Of a stretch of DNA of 64,000 nucleotides, positions 1 through 9,797 are shown in pieces. This DNA comes from Phycisphaeraceae bacterium (GTDB lineage Bacteria > Planctomycetota > Phycisphaerae > Phycisphaerales > UBA1924). The stretch is from assembly GCA_020639155.1 (NCBI GenBank), contig JACKHF010000002.1, positions 620,001-684,000 on the forward strand, read 5' to 3'. Every line of letters begins with the position of its first letter. Position 1 is the first letter of the stretch. Position numbers and translations under genes: made by a program. The notes below the pieces were generated by a model. The model made no database searches. It was not told where the DNA came from and worked only from the letters and a program-made list of their open reading frames with translations.

Positions 1-850
1 CGCGTGGATGCACGCAGCACCGGTTAGCACACCAACAAATGCGCTGCAAAGCATGGCCCCACCACTTAATCACGCGGGCAGACGCATCACACACGCGATA
101 CTTGCCATCGCAGCATCGGCTCCGGCCTTTGGTGCATTGCTTTGGTTCAAACATGTATGGAACGGTCATCTCACGCCGCCAACCTTCGTTAACTACCACA
201 ACAGCGGACTCAATCCGAGCGCATTGGCATTCATGCTTGCTGTTGTCGCGCTGTTCAGTATCCCATTTGCACCGGTGCTGTGGCCCCAACTGAAGGCGAT
301 CGCTACAAACCATCGGACACCGCTGGCGTTCCTGTTCTGTGTCGCTGTTGTGGTTGCTGTTGTCGCTCCAACCAGTTACAGCGAGAACGCAGGTCGATTC
401 TCCGGCATCTGGAACATTGCAGAAAAACTTCCGGCGCCTGCGAATCGTTCCATGCTCATCGTGCCGCTCGCTATTGCGGGGTCATTCGCACTCATATGCT
501 GGCTCTCGATTGTCGGCACAACGGAGCGATGGATTCTTGCGGGTGCATTCATCGCATACGCAGCAGCAATGACCGCAAGCTTTCAGGTCTGGCAGCGATA
601 CGTCGAGCCGTTCTCGCTCCTGTTTCTCCTGTTTGTATGCACGTATGCTCTCTTGAACAGACCGAATGCAAGGCACCACATCATCCGCGGGAGTGTTGTC
701 CTTGCGATGATTATGTGTGCAATCACAACTGGCAAGCTTGTCAAATCCAAGCAGGCGGAACTGCTTGACGATCCAACTCCATGGCTTAGGGCAGAACAGC
801 CATCACCGATACTGTCAGTGTCAGAGGGTCCCGAAGATTCGGACCAATGA
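1..850 (+). CDS. Polytopic membrane protein, C-terminal part (5' end outside window)
   Basis: The reading frame is open to the first base, so this is the C-terminal part of a longer gene; the first ATG at position 8 need not be the start. The visible ~280 residues hold about six hydrophobic segments separated by short loops, ending in a hydrophilic tail of about 45 residues. The aromatic, helix-rich pattern resembles the membrane part of bacterial glycosyl- or mannosyltransferases, but no catalytic motif is visible, so I give no function. Its last 65 bases (786-850) overlap the 3' end of the lipoprotein gene on the opposite strand. No terminator separates the two convergent genes. Confidence 0.6.
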   Translation, partial: AWMHAAPVSTPTNALQSMAPPLNHAGRRITHAILAIAASAPAFGALLWFKHVWNGHLTPPTFVNYHNSGLNPSALAFMLAVVALFSIPFAPVLWPQLKAIATNHRTPLAFLFCVAVVVAVVAPTSYSENAGRFSGIWNIAEKLPAPANRSMLIVPLAIAGSFALICWLSIVGTTERWILAGAFIAYAAAMTASFQVWQRYVEPFSLLFLLFVCTYALLNRPNARHHIIRGSVVLAMIMCAITTGKLVKSKQAELLDDPTPWLRAEQPSPILSVSEGPEDSDQ

Positions 851-2135
851 GGATATACGGCCTTGCCGGGTCAGAGGTCGGCCGCACCACAACCGGTTCC
901 TGCAGTACTCTTGCGTACTCGGATAGTGCTCCATGCGCGGATTCGATGCTGCTGTCAGACACGAAGACCAGACCTTCGGTGCTGCTGAGCAGGTACCCAT
1001 GAGCGTTGCCATCATCAATCCGAGTTCCTGTCTGTGTGCCGGAAGGCATGAGCGTGAACTGCGCTCGACGAGGCTCATACAAAGACAATCGAGCTGAGCC
1101 TGTGTGCATGACAAGAGGGAGATTCGCAAACTGCATATTGACGTTTGCATGTTCTTCAGTATCAGGTACAACAGATGACCCGACCGAACCCGCGAGATAT
1201 GCATAGACGAGCGATGATCGTGTTGACATCGACTTCCGGGATACAACACGACCAAGCCGGTAATCGGTGCTCTCAACGCCACCTCGACGGGCACGCGATA
1301 CACCGACAACTTCCAGCGAGTCGCCGACAAGCAATGAGTACAACATCGCATTGTCGGGTGTTGTCATCGGCATGGCAAACGACATGCCCGCGGGAGGTTC
1401 GACGATTTCTTCTGTACCTGAACCATCCAGCGCGCGAAGCACCAAACTCGCACCAACTGAGCCATCGATCGGTCTGCGTGTAAACAGCAGTTTGCAGTCA
1501 ACGGTAAACACTGCATGCGCATTGACAGCATCGCCAGCAACAAGCCAGTCGATGTGTCCGGTCGCCCAGTTGCACAATCCAATCCACCGCGCACCATCAA
1601 CTCGTGGAGATTCAACAAGAAATCCATGCATGTTGCAGCCGCGTCCGAGTAGTAAACCATCTGGTTGATCGGATGAGTGCTCAACCCGCACAACAGATGC
1701 ATTACCGCTATTCTCCGATGGCAGCATGATCTGGTATGTTTCGATGTACGAGCCGAACGGCACAGTTGCGTCGGGCGTCGCCGCGAGCGTATCCCAGTCT
1801 GCAGATGCACCCTGTCGTGAAGCAAGATATCTGCCATCGGGTGAAACCAATGGAAGCACCGAACCGTCGTACGTTACCGAACCAACGGGCAGGACTTCAA
1901 CACGAACACTCGTGTTCAGACTCCGCGAGTCTGCGGGGGACGCGACAGGACCATTCGGCAGTTCCGCGTTTGCTGCTGCTCTTGAGCCGTTGTTGATATT
2001 GGTACGTGTCGGCTGTGCAGATCCAGGTCTGACCGGCACACCAGCATTGCCCCGTGGAACTTTCTGCTCGACGACGCACCCGGTGAGCAAAGACGCACAA
2101 GCTACGTAGCAGAGAACATGTCCCATCCCGCGCAT
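786..2135 (-). CDS. Lipoprotein of unknown function, last gene of the T2SS operon
   Basis: 449 residues. The N-terminus is a lipoprotein signal: a short basic start, a hydrophobic stretch and the lipobox LLTGC with Cys20 as the lipidated residue. A Ser/Asn/Pro-rich spacer follows to about residue 75. The rest is a beta-rich sequence with repeated 'SPDGRYLASRQG'- and 'LLFTRRP'-like segments that suggest a propeller-type (TolB/WD-like) fold; this is inference. The start ATG shares one base with the stop of gspD, so it is the last gene of the secretion operon. It is too large for a classical GspS-type pilotin. It could be an outer-membrane accessory of the secretin or an unrelated passenger. Its 3' end overlaps the convergent gene at 786-850. 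Confidence 0.7.
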   Translation of the reverse strand: MRGMGHVLCYVACASLLTGCVVEQKVPRGNAGVPVRPGSAQPTRTNINNGSRAAANAELPNGPVASPADSRSLNTSVRVEVLPVGSVTYDGSVLPLVSPDGRYLASRQGASADWDTLAATPDATVPFGSYIETYQIMLPSENSGNASVVRVEHSSDQPDGLLLGRGCNMHGFLVESPRVDGARWIGLCNWATGHIDWLVAGDAVNAHAVFTVDCKLLFTRRPIDGSVGASLVLRALDGSGTEEIVEPPAGMSFAMPMTTPDNAMLYSLLVGDSLEVVGVSRARRGGVESTDYRLGRVVSRKSMSTRSSLVYAYLAGSVGSSVVPDTEEHANVNMQFANLPLVMHTGSARLSLYEPRRAQFTLMPSGTQTGTRIDDGNAHGYLLSSTEGLVFVSDSSIESAHGALSEYARVLQEPVVVRPTSDPARPYILIGPNLRDPLTLTVSVMAVLP

Positions 2136-4723
2136 CAGTTCTGCTCCGGCTCGGGATCTGGTTCATAGATGATGTTTGCTCCGGTGTCGGATTCAGGCTC
2201 TGATGGTGTTTCGCGCGACTGATCCCACGATGAGTTCATGGAGTTAATCTGATCAATCCGTCTGAACTCAGATCCGGCATGATGCTTCTGCTGCTCAGCA
2301 AGCCACGCATGCTCGTTCGCGTTTGCGCTGTCGAGATCTTCAGTGCTCCCAATGACCACGGGCGTGATAAATACCATCAGTTCCGTGTTTGCGGTTGTTT
2401 TCTCGGTTGAACGGAACAACGAACCAATCAATGGCAAGTCACCAATAAATGGCAGCTTGCGCACAATATCAACATCTTCGGATCTGAAGATACCCGAGAT
2501 AACAACTGTCTGTCCGTTGTTTACCACGAGTTGAGTTGTTGTCTCACGGCGATCGACGATGAATCCGCCAAAGAGCGTTTCGCCCTGAACAATAGAACTG
2601 AGTTCAACATTGACACGAAGATCAACCTCGCCCTTGACAGTGATGCGCGGTCTCGCACGAAGCTGGATGCCGACCGCTCGGTAATCAAAGCTCTGCACCT
2701 GATTTCCCTGATTTGTCACCTGGCTGTCGGTAACGAACGGGATATCCTGCCCGTCGAAGAACTCGGCCTCCTGATTATCACTTGTGAAGATGCGCGGCTC
2801 TGATAGCACGTTGACTGCGGTCTTCTGTGCAAGCGCCTGCAGGAGGAAGTTCACATCTACACTTGCATCAAGCGTGGAGGTGTTGAACAGGCTGCTGGCG
2901 ATATTCGTCGCGGAACCCGTTGCACCGAGACCGAGTCCAATCGCCGTGTCGGGGAACGATGGCGAGAGAGGACTGCTTGACCACCGGAGCCCGAGCGCCG
3001 TCGCGTCTTCGGTTGCGACCTCACAAATAATCGCTTTGATCAACACCTGACGTCCGGGCCTGTCAAGACTTGCGATCAGTTCGCTCATCGATGCACGATA
3101 CTCTGGCGGACTCAGCACCATCACAGCATTCTGTCGCCAGACCGGAACGATACGTATACGTCCGACAAGATTGGATGACGGGCTTTCATCCGTCGGCGGC
3201 TGCGATCGCTGCCACCAGAACTGCATGATGTCACCTGTCACTGGATCGTTGTTGTTCTGCCCGTTCTGATTAATTGTTGTTGTTGCAAACGGGCTGACAC
3301 CGGAGCCCTCTCCCTCACTCAATCCGGTTTCCTGCCGAACAATCTGCGCGAGCGTTCCTTCGAGCGCAAGCAGCGCATTGAGTTGCTCTGCGAGTTCTTC
3401 TGCCGAGGCATGCTTCAACTCGATAATGACCGGCAAGCCCGATGTCTGTGGCTTGTCGAGATCCTCAATGATCTTGTCGATGTACGCAAGATTATCTGGC
3501 GTCTTGGCAACAACGACAAGCTGGTTTGAATCCGGAATCACCTCAAACGAGAACTGCCCAGCAAGCCTGCCTGCGCCTAAACCCGCTTGTGGTGCGGTGT
3601 TGTTCTGGTTCCCGCCACGATTTCCGAACCCGCCGTTGCCACGATTGTTGTTGTTCCCGCCAGTGCTTCCTCCCGAAGCAACTGAACTTTCACCAAAGAG
3701 GTTTTCAAGAAGATCGCGAACTTTCACAGCATCCGAGTTCTTCAGGTTGTACACCTTGGGAAGCACCGCGTTCTCTTTGAGAGGCAGGTCCCAATGCTCC
3801 TGAATAAGCTCGCGCACCTGCGAAAGGATGCCCGGCTCAGCGACAACAGTAACCGAGTTCTGTTGTGTGTTCGCGGTAACACGAAGATTCTCTGAAGCTT
3901 GCGACGATGATTCCTCGTCGTTTCCACCCATCCACGGTGGACGGCGGTTGTTATTGTTGTTGCTGTTCCCGCCACTTCCTTCGCCCGAATAGAGATCCTC
4001 GATATTCTGCGAGATCTGCTCCGCATCCGCATACCTGAGAGGGAAGGTCTGCGTGCGTAGTGCACCTGCCTTGCTCTGGTCAAGTGATGTAATGAGTCGC
4101 TCCATCCGCTGCAACAGTGCAATATTGCCCATGATAGCGATCTGGTTCGATTCCTCGTCAACCGCCATCTTCGCGTACGTCGGGATGTTGTCCTTCAGCA
4201 CATCGCCGAGTTCCTTCGCTGTCGAGTTGTACAGCGTGTACACCTTCTGTGCTGTCACACCGTGATCGGTGCGATTGAGCACCGATTCACTTGCTGGAAT
4301 AACAGGAACATCCTGGCGATCTATTTCGTTTATGTCGCGCAGGATAATCGTGTCCTCGGTTTCAACCACAGCAACACCGGCTTGATTCAGCGTCAGAAAC
4401 ACAAGATCGAGCGCACGTGATCGTGTGATTTCCTGATCACTAAGAACAGTGACCTTGGTGCTCTTGAGCATATTGGTTGTTGGCAATACAACAACCTTGC
4501 CGGTTGCCTCAACGATAAATGGCAGGAGATCGGAAACCGGAACTTCCTTGAATGCGAGCACGGTGGGTTCGCCATCATCAACACGGCGCACGGGTTGCAT
4601 ACTCTGCTGCGTCTCCTGCGCAAACACTGGCTGCACAGTGCCACAGCACAATGCAGTGAAGAGCGTCGGCATGATTGCCCGGCGAGCCAGAGCGAAGGAA
4701 ACTGGGGTAGATACTGGCATCAT
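2135..4723 (-). CDS. gspD: Type II secretion system secretin GspD
   Basis: 862 residues, outer-membrane channel of the T2SS. An export signal ends near residue 36 (VFAQ). The N0 domain (around 'VLAFKEVPVSDLLPFIVEATG') is followed by several N1-N3 repeats and a C-terminal secretin core (about 560-810) with the typical 'VISGIFRSE', 'VRKLPFIGDLPLIGSLF' and 'ELMVFITP' segments. Two Asn/Gly-rich low-complexity insertions lie near residues 245-275 and 355-385 and a smaller one near 480; these are probably flexible loops between N domains. An acidic tail follows the core. The gene overlaps gspC-like upstream by 4 bases and the lipoprotein downstream by one. Confidence 0.95.
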   Translation of the reverse strand: MMPVSTPVSFALARRAIMPTLFTALCCGTVQPVFAQETQQSMQPVRRVDDGEPTVLAFKEVPVSDLLPFIVEATGKVVVLPTTNMLKSTKVTVLSDQEITRSRALDLVFLTLNQAGVAVVETEDTIILRDINEIDRQDVPVIPASESVLNRTDHGVTAQKVYTLYNSTAKELGDVLKDNIPTYAKMAVDEESNQIAIMGNIALLQRMERLITSLDQSKAGALRTQTFPLRYADAEQISQNIEDLYSGEGSGGNSNNNNNRRPPWMGGNDEESSSQASENLRVTANTQQNSVTVVAEPGILSQVRELIQEHWDLPLKENAVLPKVYNLKNSDAVKVRDLLENLFGESSVASGGSTGGNNNNRGNGGFGNRGGNQNNTAPQAGLGAGRLAGQFSFEVIPDSNQLVVVAKTPDNLAYIDKIIEDLDKPQTSGLPVIIELKHASAEELAEQLNALLALEGTLAQIVRQETGLSEGEGSGVSPFATTTINQNGQNNNDPVTGDIMQFWWQRSQPPTDESPSSNLVGRIRIVPVWRQNAVMVLSPPEYRASMSELIASLDRPGRQVLIKAIICEVATEDATALGLRWSSSPLSPSFPDTAIGLGLGATGSATNIASSLFNTSTLDASVDVNFLLQALAQKTAVNVLSEPRIFTSDNQEAEFFDGQDIPFVTDSQVTNQGNQVQSFDYRAVGIQLRARPRITVKGEVDLRVNVELSSIVQGETLFGGFIVDRRETTTQLVVNNGQTVVISGIFRSEDVDIVRKLPFIGDLPLIGSLFRSTEKTTANTELMVFITPVVIGSTEDLDSANANEHAWLAEQQKHHAGSEFRRIDQINSMNSSWDQSRETPSEPESDTGANIIYEPDPEPEQN

Positions 4724-5292
4724 GCTCCTCCCTCGACGGAAGGTTCACCCTCCCGCTGAGAAGTCACCGCACCCTGCGATGATTCATTTGTCTTTGGTAT
4801 CACAATCTTGTCGCGATCGAACAGCGGCACATCAAACTCGACATCTTTCCACTCAACGGTGGCGCTCCAGGGAGCATTGATGCGCTTGATGGCAACACCC
4901 CCTCCCTCTTCTCCAACTTTTAAGTGATCTCCATTGTCGAGCCACACCTTGCCATCGATCATCGCAACGATTTTCGGCCCCCCATAATGCGAGGGTGGAG
5001 GCGGTGGCCCATCGTCACGCTTCACTACCGGCGCCGGATCAGGCGCAGGAGGTGGTGGTGGAGCATCCGGCACGAAGAATGCGGTTCGACCGTCAATCTG
5101 TGCAACCAGCGGCGTTAGATCAACCGAGGCATCGTTCGACGTTGCAATCTCTGCATCAACACCAGTTCCACTATCAAGCAGAGCACGCACTACCGGGATG
5201 GCCCCAGAGATAACAGCAATACTTGCGATCACAATCATGCCGATTGCAATCAGCCCCGGCAACTGGATTCTTGTCTTCGCGGGTGTACTCAC
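4720..5292 (-). CDS. GspC-like inner-membrane T2SS component
   Basis: 190 residues. One N-terminal transmembrane segment (about 12-34), then a periplasmic part with a proline-rich linker (about 75-100) and a small beta domain ('VAMIDGKVWLDNGDHLKVGE', about 107-170) that resembles the HR/PilP-like domain of GspC. In a T2SS this protein links the inner-membrane platform to the N0 domain of the secretin, and it sits directly upstream of gspD with a 4-base overlap. There is no PDZ domain. The assignment rests on size, topology and position more than on sequence identity. Confidence 0.7.
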   Translation of the reverse strand: MSTPAKTRIQLPGLIAIGMIVIASIAVISGAIPVVRALLDSGTGVDAEIATSNDASVDLTPLVAQIDGRTAFFVPDAPPPPPAPDPAPVVKRDDGPPPPPSHYGGPKIVAMIDGKVWLDNGDHLKVGEEGGGVAIKRINAPWSATVEWKDVEFDVPLFDRDKIVIPKTNESSQGAVTSQREGEPSVEGGA

Positions 5293-5921
5293 GCGCCACC
5301 TCCGCGTCTTCCAGCATCGACATCAAGCACCCACGCCTCGATAGCAAGGTCAACGGTTAACTCTCTTGCCTGCGACTCGCCGCGTAACGCGTCAGACCTG
5401 CGAACCTGCACGTTCGACACGCTCCCAACTGCGGGGCTCTGCTCAAGCGCGGAAAGCACCGCACTCACGGTCTCAGGAGATGCGCTGAAACGACAATCAC
5501 TGACAGCACGCATCACAGACTTCCCGTTGCGGGAGAACGCCTGGCGAAGTACGCCTTGTGATATCTGCACAGCAGGACGCGTTTCAAGTCGATATTCGTC
5601 AATGCCATGCTCCTTCAGCACGTCGCCGACCATGGTGGCAAAGATCTGCATCCGTTCATCAGGATTCTCGCCGGGAGGGAGTACCTTGCCATACCGCTCC
5701 TGTCCACCCTTGATCGCACGCGACAACTGCACAGATCGATCACGGCGCGCACGCGCCGTGTCCAGTTGCTGTGAAAGTTCGTCCGCCTTTTCATTGAACT
5801 GCGATGTCTTGATAATCGCTGGCTCAGCGACAGCAAAGTACGCCCCAAGTACAAGCAGACCAATCGCCGCCCACTGCAGTGGGCGAGACAGACCGCGATA
5901 GAGTGAGATAATCCTGCTCAT
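5289..5921 (-). CDS. GspM/PilO-like inner-membrane T2SS component
   Basis: 210 residues. A single transmembrane segment lies near residues 15-33, followed by a coiled coil (about 38-65, 'NEKADELSQQLDTARARRDR') and a ferredoxin-like periplasmic domain. This is the layout of GspM and PilO, which dimerise with the GspL/PilN partner in the assembly platform. It overlaps both neighbours by 4 bases, between the GspL-like and GspC-like genes, the usual place for gspM. Confidence 0.75.
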   Translation of the reverse strand: MSRIISLYRGLSRPLQWAAIGLLVLGAYFAVAEPAIIKTSQFNEKADELSQQLDTARARRDRSVQLSRAIKGGQERYGKVLPPGENPDERMQIFATMVGDVLKEHGIDEYRLETRPAVQISQGVLRQAFSRNGKSVMRAVSDCRFSASPETVSAVLSALEQSPAVGSVSNVQVRRSDALRGESQARELTVDLAIEAWVLDVDAGRRGGGA

Positions 5922-7720
5922 TCACCACCTCGCAATGCACGAAGATGGTCTCGAAGCTGATTCACTTCGCTTTCCAATCGCTGCTTTGTTTCCTCATCCA
6001 TTGTTGATCTATTCTGGCCTATGTATCCCTGTCTCGCTGCAAATGCTGCGCGGGCAGTGTTATTGTCCATCGCCGAGATATCTGCTTCGCTGAGTGCTGG
6101 AGGCGCAGGTGCTACACCAGCCTCACCTCCTCGCTCGGGACGTTCCGATGCACGATCGGTTGTCGCGCGAGACTCATTGCCTGCGTTCGCAAGCGTCTCA
6201 CGCGACGGTCTTGATGACGTTCTGTTGCTTGTCCGTCCGCTGCTCGAAGATGAACCACCACCAGTCCAGCGCGTGTTTGATGCACCCTCACCATACAAAC
6301 GCACAGCGAGCGTTTCTTCAGCGTAATCCGGAAAGTCCTTCGGAACCTCCCGATGCGGGTCAGATCCAACTTGTGCGGAGAGTTCAAAGACGATCCCGCG
6401 ATCATCTGTTGCGTCGATCGACGATGAACGAGCACGCTCGAACACTTTGGATGTGTTCAAGTTCTGGACGAAGTCATTGATCAACGCTGCGCTCTGGGCT
6501 TGACCCGAAACACGCAAGCCAACATCCGGCGAGAGTCGAATCGACGAAACTGTAATGCCAACCGGTGCGGCCCGCGAGACGATCGACATCAGCCGCGTCA
6601 TGGGCCAGCGAGCGGTGCGGAGATGGTCGTACACCGCTGCCTCGTCAGACAATGAAGAAAACCTGTCCTCGGGGATCGATGCATCCTCAAGCTGTTTCTC
6701 AAGTACGAGTGTTCTCGCATAGGCAAACCCGAGTGGCGCGATCAACGCAATCAACCCGCACACAACCGCTGCAACCCACGCCGATCGAGGATTGGACAGC
6801 GATGCTTTCACACGATCCAGCGTGCCAAGCTTTTCTACCACAGGCTCCGCACGGATTGCACACAATGATGAAACTTCACATCTTGCATCGAGCGCGATGA
6901 TTGCTGCACCCGCAGAAACTCCATGCTTCTCAAACCACGCGTCATCAATAGTTGCACCGCTGAAAACACGTCCGATGGAACTTCGCGTCTGCGAACTTGC
7001 AACACAGGACTTTCCGCTTGCGGCTCGCTGCGCAAGGGATTCAATATCAGTATGTGCAGTGTCAGTACCATGCACAAGCTCATGCAGCAAGGAAGCAATC
7101 CGTGATGCATCGCCGGATGTATCAACGCGAGACCGCACCATCCCATGACCAGTGCCGCACGCAGCACCTGTGATCGTTCCCGCGTGCTTGTCCGTGACAA
7201 CCACAACACCGGATGAACCAATACCTGCGAGCGCAGCTGCACATGACGGCTCACTGACCCAATGCCATTTGTGATCAGAAAGTCGCTCGATGGTGCTCTC
7301 GCGGCCGGGGATCCAGCCCGTTAACAGACCCGACACCGATTGTGTCTGTGATGGGAACAACCCAACTGCTCTGCGATGATCGGGAACACGAGACGGAAGC
7401 TGAGCCTCAGCAAGCAATGACAATGAAGAAAGTGCCTCGGCACCACCAACCCCTTCGGGAAGTGGTACAACGCGACAGATACTCTGTCCGGACGGCACAA
7501 CTGCCACAACCTGATCGGCACGCAGTCTGCGGATTGTGCTCTGAACGGATCCAGAGTCGACTGGAAGATCGACTGAGTCTGCGAGACGGATGCCCACGCC
7601 GTCTCCTTTGAACACGTCCACACGCACACGGTTGCCCGGAGCCGAACAGACAACAGCAACCGATCCAGTCCATTGACCGGAACGCGCAGCGACAGACTCT
7701 GGTTGACGGGCCTCACTCAT
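5918..7720 (-). CDS. GspL-like protein: PilM-type actin fold joined to a PilN-type part
   Basis: 600 residues, longer than most GspL proteins. Residues 1-300 form a cytoplasmic actin-like region as in GspL/PilM; one transmembrane helix follows at about 313-335; then a short coiled segment and a PilN-like periplasmic domain ('ITVSSIRLSPDVGLRVSGQAQ') to about residue 450. In GspL the cytoplasmic part binds the GspE ATPase. The last 150 residues are an Arg/Ser/Gly-rich, probably disordered stretch ending in a coiled coil, which is not usual for the family. Overlaps with gspK upstream and gspM-like downstream show co-translation. Confidence 0.8.
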   Translation of the reverse strand: MSEARQPESVAARSGQWTGSVAVVCSAPGNRVRVDVFKGDGVGIRLADSVDLPVDSGSVQSTIRRLRADQVVAVVPSGQSICRVVPLPEGVGGAEALSSLSLLAEAQLPSRVPDHRRAVGLFPSQTQSVSGLLTGWIPGRESTIERLSDHKWHWVSEPSCAAALAGIGSSGVVVVTDKHAGTITGAACGTGHGMVRSRVDTSGDASRIASLLHELVHGTDTAHTDIESLAQRAASGKSCVASSQTRSSIGRVFSGATIDDAWFEKHGVSAGAAIIALDARCEVSSLCAIRAEPVVEKLGTLDRVKASLSNPRSAWVAAVVCGLIALIAPLGFAYARTLVLEKQLEDASIPEDRFSSLSDEAAVYDHLRTARWPMTRLMSIVSRAAPVGITVSSIRLSPDVGLRVSGQAQSAALINDFVQNLNTSKVFERARSSSIDATDDRGIVFELSAQVGSDPHREVPKDFPDYAEETLAVRLYGEGASNTRWTGGGSSSSSGRTSNRTSSRPSRETLANAGNESRATTDRASERPERGGEAGVAPAPPALSEADISAMDNNTARAAFAARQGYIGQNRSTMDEETKQRLESEVNQLRDHLRALRGGE

Positions 7721-9054
7721 CGGACACGGAGCTCCCTTATGACAACCGGCAGGGTGGAACGATCCAGCGTCGCAATCATTTCAACCTTGATCCCCGATTT
7801 TTTGTCCCTGCCAACAACGGGCACGATATACACGTTTGACCGAATATCCGCAATTTCATACAGATTCGCCACAACATCGCGACCGAACCCGTCCACTTCC
7901 ATCACATCGACAATCGATGTCCACCCTCCCGATCCCACTCTTGAGTCGCGAGCAGCCACAACCCGGGAGACAGCCGTCGAGTCCATAATCAACTCAAGCA
8001 CCTCTTCATCTGCTGTGTTGATGTTCAGCTTGCCCGGCACCGCACCAGCGGGGATGTCTGCCAGAGTAGTCTCATCGAGAAGCTTCACAAGTTGGTCGGT
8101 TGTCAGCGGCTCAACATCGGCATTAATGGGCTGATTGGTTTCGGGATCCTGAAGTTCGTTCAGTGGCGTGCGGATAAAATCGCCGAGCGTCTGCGCGCTT
8201 TCGACATGTTTCGCAATCACGTCCGCCTGCTCCGCGCTCACCTCTATCCGCGATGAGATCTCGGATGCACTCGCATCGGTCAGAATGAGCCTTTCCTCGC
8301 CCTCAACCGAGAGCCAGGAATCAACACTCGCGGTCGTCAGATACTGCGCCCACCCAAGGTCAAGAACCCCATCGCCGTTGTCCCCAGGCCAGGCAAAGTC
8401 ACGATCATTCTCTTCAGGATCAAGTCTGAAGTTCATGTTCCAGTCTTCGCCACGTATTAGATCCTGCTCCGCATAGTTGACGAGTTCCATTTCCGCGAGC
8501 GAACGGAACATCGCATTCCTTGGCCCATACGGGCGTGGATTGGACAGGTACTGCGATATCTCCGCACCTCCCACCGTGACGTCATCATCATCATCCATCC
8601 AGTCAGTGATGCCCGCGATGACATCTTCCGTCATCAATGGGATATTCAGGAGTTGTTCACCGCTGGTGCGACCGATGTTGAGCATCGCATGTGCGTCGAT
8701 AGGTCCAAGTACATCCTTTTCTTCCCGCAGATGCGCGTGCGACACAACATAGGTCGCATCACCAAGATCCCCCTCTGCAACATCCACCATATCATCCATT
8801 ACGCGGAACGCATCCGCAAGATCGGGGGATTCCGTGTTCCATGCCAGTCGTGCAAGCGTTGCTTCAACACCGGCCCGCGCAGCCCAGTAAGCTCGCACCT
8901 TTGCAAGCGCCTCCTGACCCGCTCCCGCTTGTCTATTCCCGTACGCCTGCACAACAACAAGAATCGCTACGGCGAGCACAGCAACCCAGAGTGCCATCAG
9001 CAGCGCGAATCCGCGTTGAGAGCGCAGCGAAGAAGAGGAGCAAACACGTTTCAT
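7717..9054 (-). CDS. gspK: Type II secretion minor pseudopilin GspK
   Basis: 445 residues. The prepilin signal is SLRSQRG followed by FALLMALWV, with Gly at -1 and no Glu at +5, which is the hallmark of GspK. The large C-terminal domain carries a helix-hairpin-helix-like segment 'LNINTADEEVLELIMD', as in GspK. GspK caps the pseudopilus tip with GspI and GspJ and needs the prepilin peptidase, which is not encoded in this window. The frame stays open further upstream, but the ATG at 9054 overlaps the gspJ stop (ATGA) and gives the correct signal, so I use it. Confidence 0.92.
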   Translation of the reverse strand: MKRVCSSSSLRSQRGFALLMALWVAVLAVAILVVVQAYGNRQAGAGQEALAKVRAYWAARAGVEATLARLAWNTESPDLADAFRVMDDMVDVAEGDLGDATYVVSHAHLREEKDVLGPIDAHAMLNIGRTSGEQLLNIPLMTEDVIAGITDWMDDDDDVTVGGAEISQYLSNPRPYGPRNAMFRSLAEMELVNYAEQDLIRGEDWNMNFRLDPEENDRDFAWPGDNGDGVLDLGWAQYLTTASVDSWLSVEGEERLILTDASASEISSRIEVSAEQADVIAKHVESAQTLGDFIRTPLNELQDPETNQPINADVEPLTTDQLVKLLDETTLADIPAGAVPGKLNINTADEEVLELIMDSTAVSRVVAARDSRVGSGGWTSIVDVMEVDGFGRDVVANLYEIADIRSNVYIVPVVGRDKKSGIKVEMIATLDRSTLPVVIRELRVR

Positions 9055-9797
9055 GCGCCCTCCTCGCCTTCGTCTTCCTCCTCGGCTGGAGGCCATGGTG
9101 TTGCAACACGATCGATCGCAATCAACCTGTGCCCATATGCGCGCACACGATGTCGAGTGTCGTGTGCTGTCACGTTGATCCGAACTCCCCACGGCAGACC
9201 ATCACGATCGCTGTCCCATGTCTGCATCCATGATTCACCGTCAAAGGCTTCAATAGAGAGAGATTCAATCCCGCTTGCCACTGCCACTGCGATTCCACCT
9301 CCATCAAGATATTGATCGAGCGCGGGGTCGGTCCGCTCCCACAGAATCGATTCCGCCCCCTTGCCGTATGTCGGTCTCCCACCTGCGTCACCGATCCTGA
9401 ACTGGACCTCTCGATCCGCCCCCTCCGGCTCGCCGTACTCGCCTCGGACCGGCTGCATCGAACGGATCAGCATCATCAACTCGTCAGCCGAGTTCGCGCC
9501 GTTCTGCTCAGATGTCAGCAGGAATCGTGCCTGCTGAAGATCCTGATCTCGCGCAATCTGCACGACCGCCGCCGCGATCCGGTCAACTGCGACGCGCGCC
9601 TGCGCAAACGCGTCGGCCCGTGCGACTGCGATTGTTCTCGCACGCCCGATGGATGAAATAGATGATGCAACCATCGAAACCACAAGGCTCAAGACCACAA
9701 TCCCGACGATCAGTTCAACAAGTGTCAATCCACGGCGCATGTGGCAACTACCGTCGAAGCGGCGAGTAACGTTCACATTGTGCGTAGATAAAATCAC
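9051..9797 (-). CDS. gspJ: Type II secretion minor pseudopilin GspJ
   Basis: 248 residues from a GTG that overlaps the gspI stop (GTGA). The prepilin motif is MRRG followed by LTLVELIVGIVVLSLVV, with Gly at -1 and Glu at +5. An internal ATG at 9740 would give a four-residue leader and is an equally good start. The position between gspI and gspK, the length and the C-terminal Glu/Asp-rich tail fit GspJ, a member of the pseudopilus tip complex. Confidence 0.85.
   Translation of the reverse strand: MILSTHNVNVTRRFDGSCHMRRGLTLVELIVGIVVLSLVVSMVASSISSIGRARTIAVARADAFAQARVAVDRIAAAVVQIARDQDLQQARFLLTSEQNGANSADELMMLIRSMQPVRGEYGEPEGADREVQFRIGDAGGRPTYGKGAESILWERTDPALDQYLDGGGIAVAVASGIESLSIEAFDGESWMQTWDSDRDGLPWGVRINVTAHDTRHRVRAYGHRLIAIDRVATPWPPAEEEDEGEEGA

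Noticed and set aside
7717..9192. Longer 491-residue reading of gspK starting at 9192
   Set aside because: The first 46 codons lie inside gspJ and destroy the prepilin signal; the ATG at 9054 overlaps the gspJ stop and gives the correct N-terminus.
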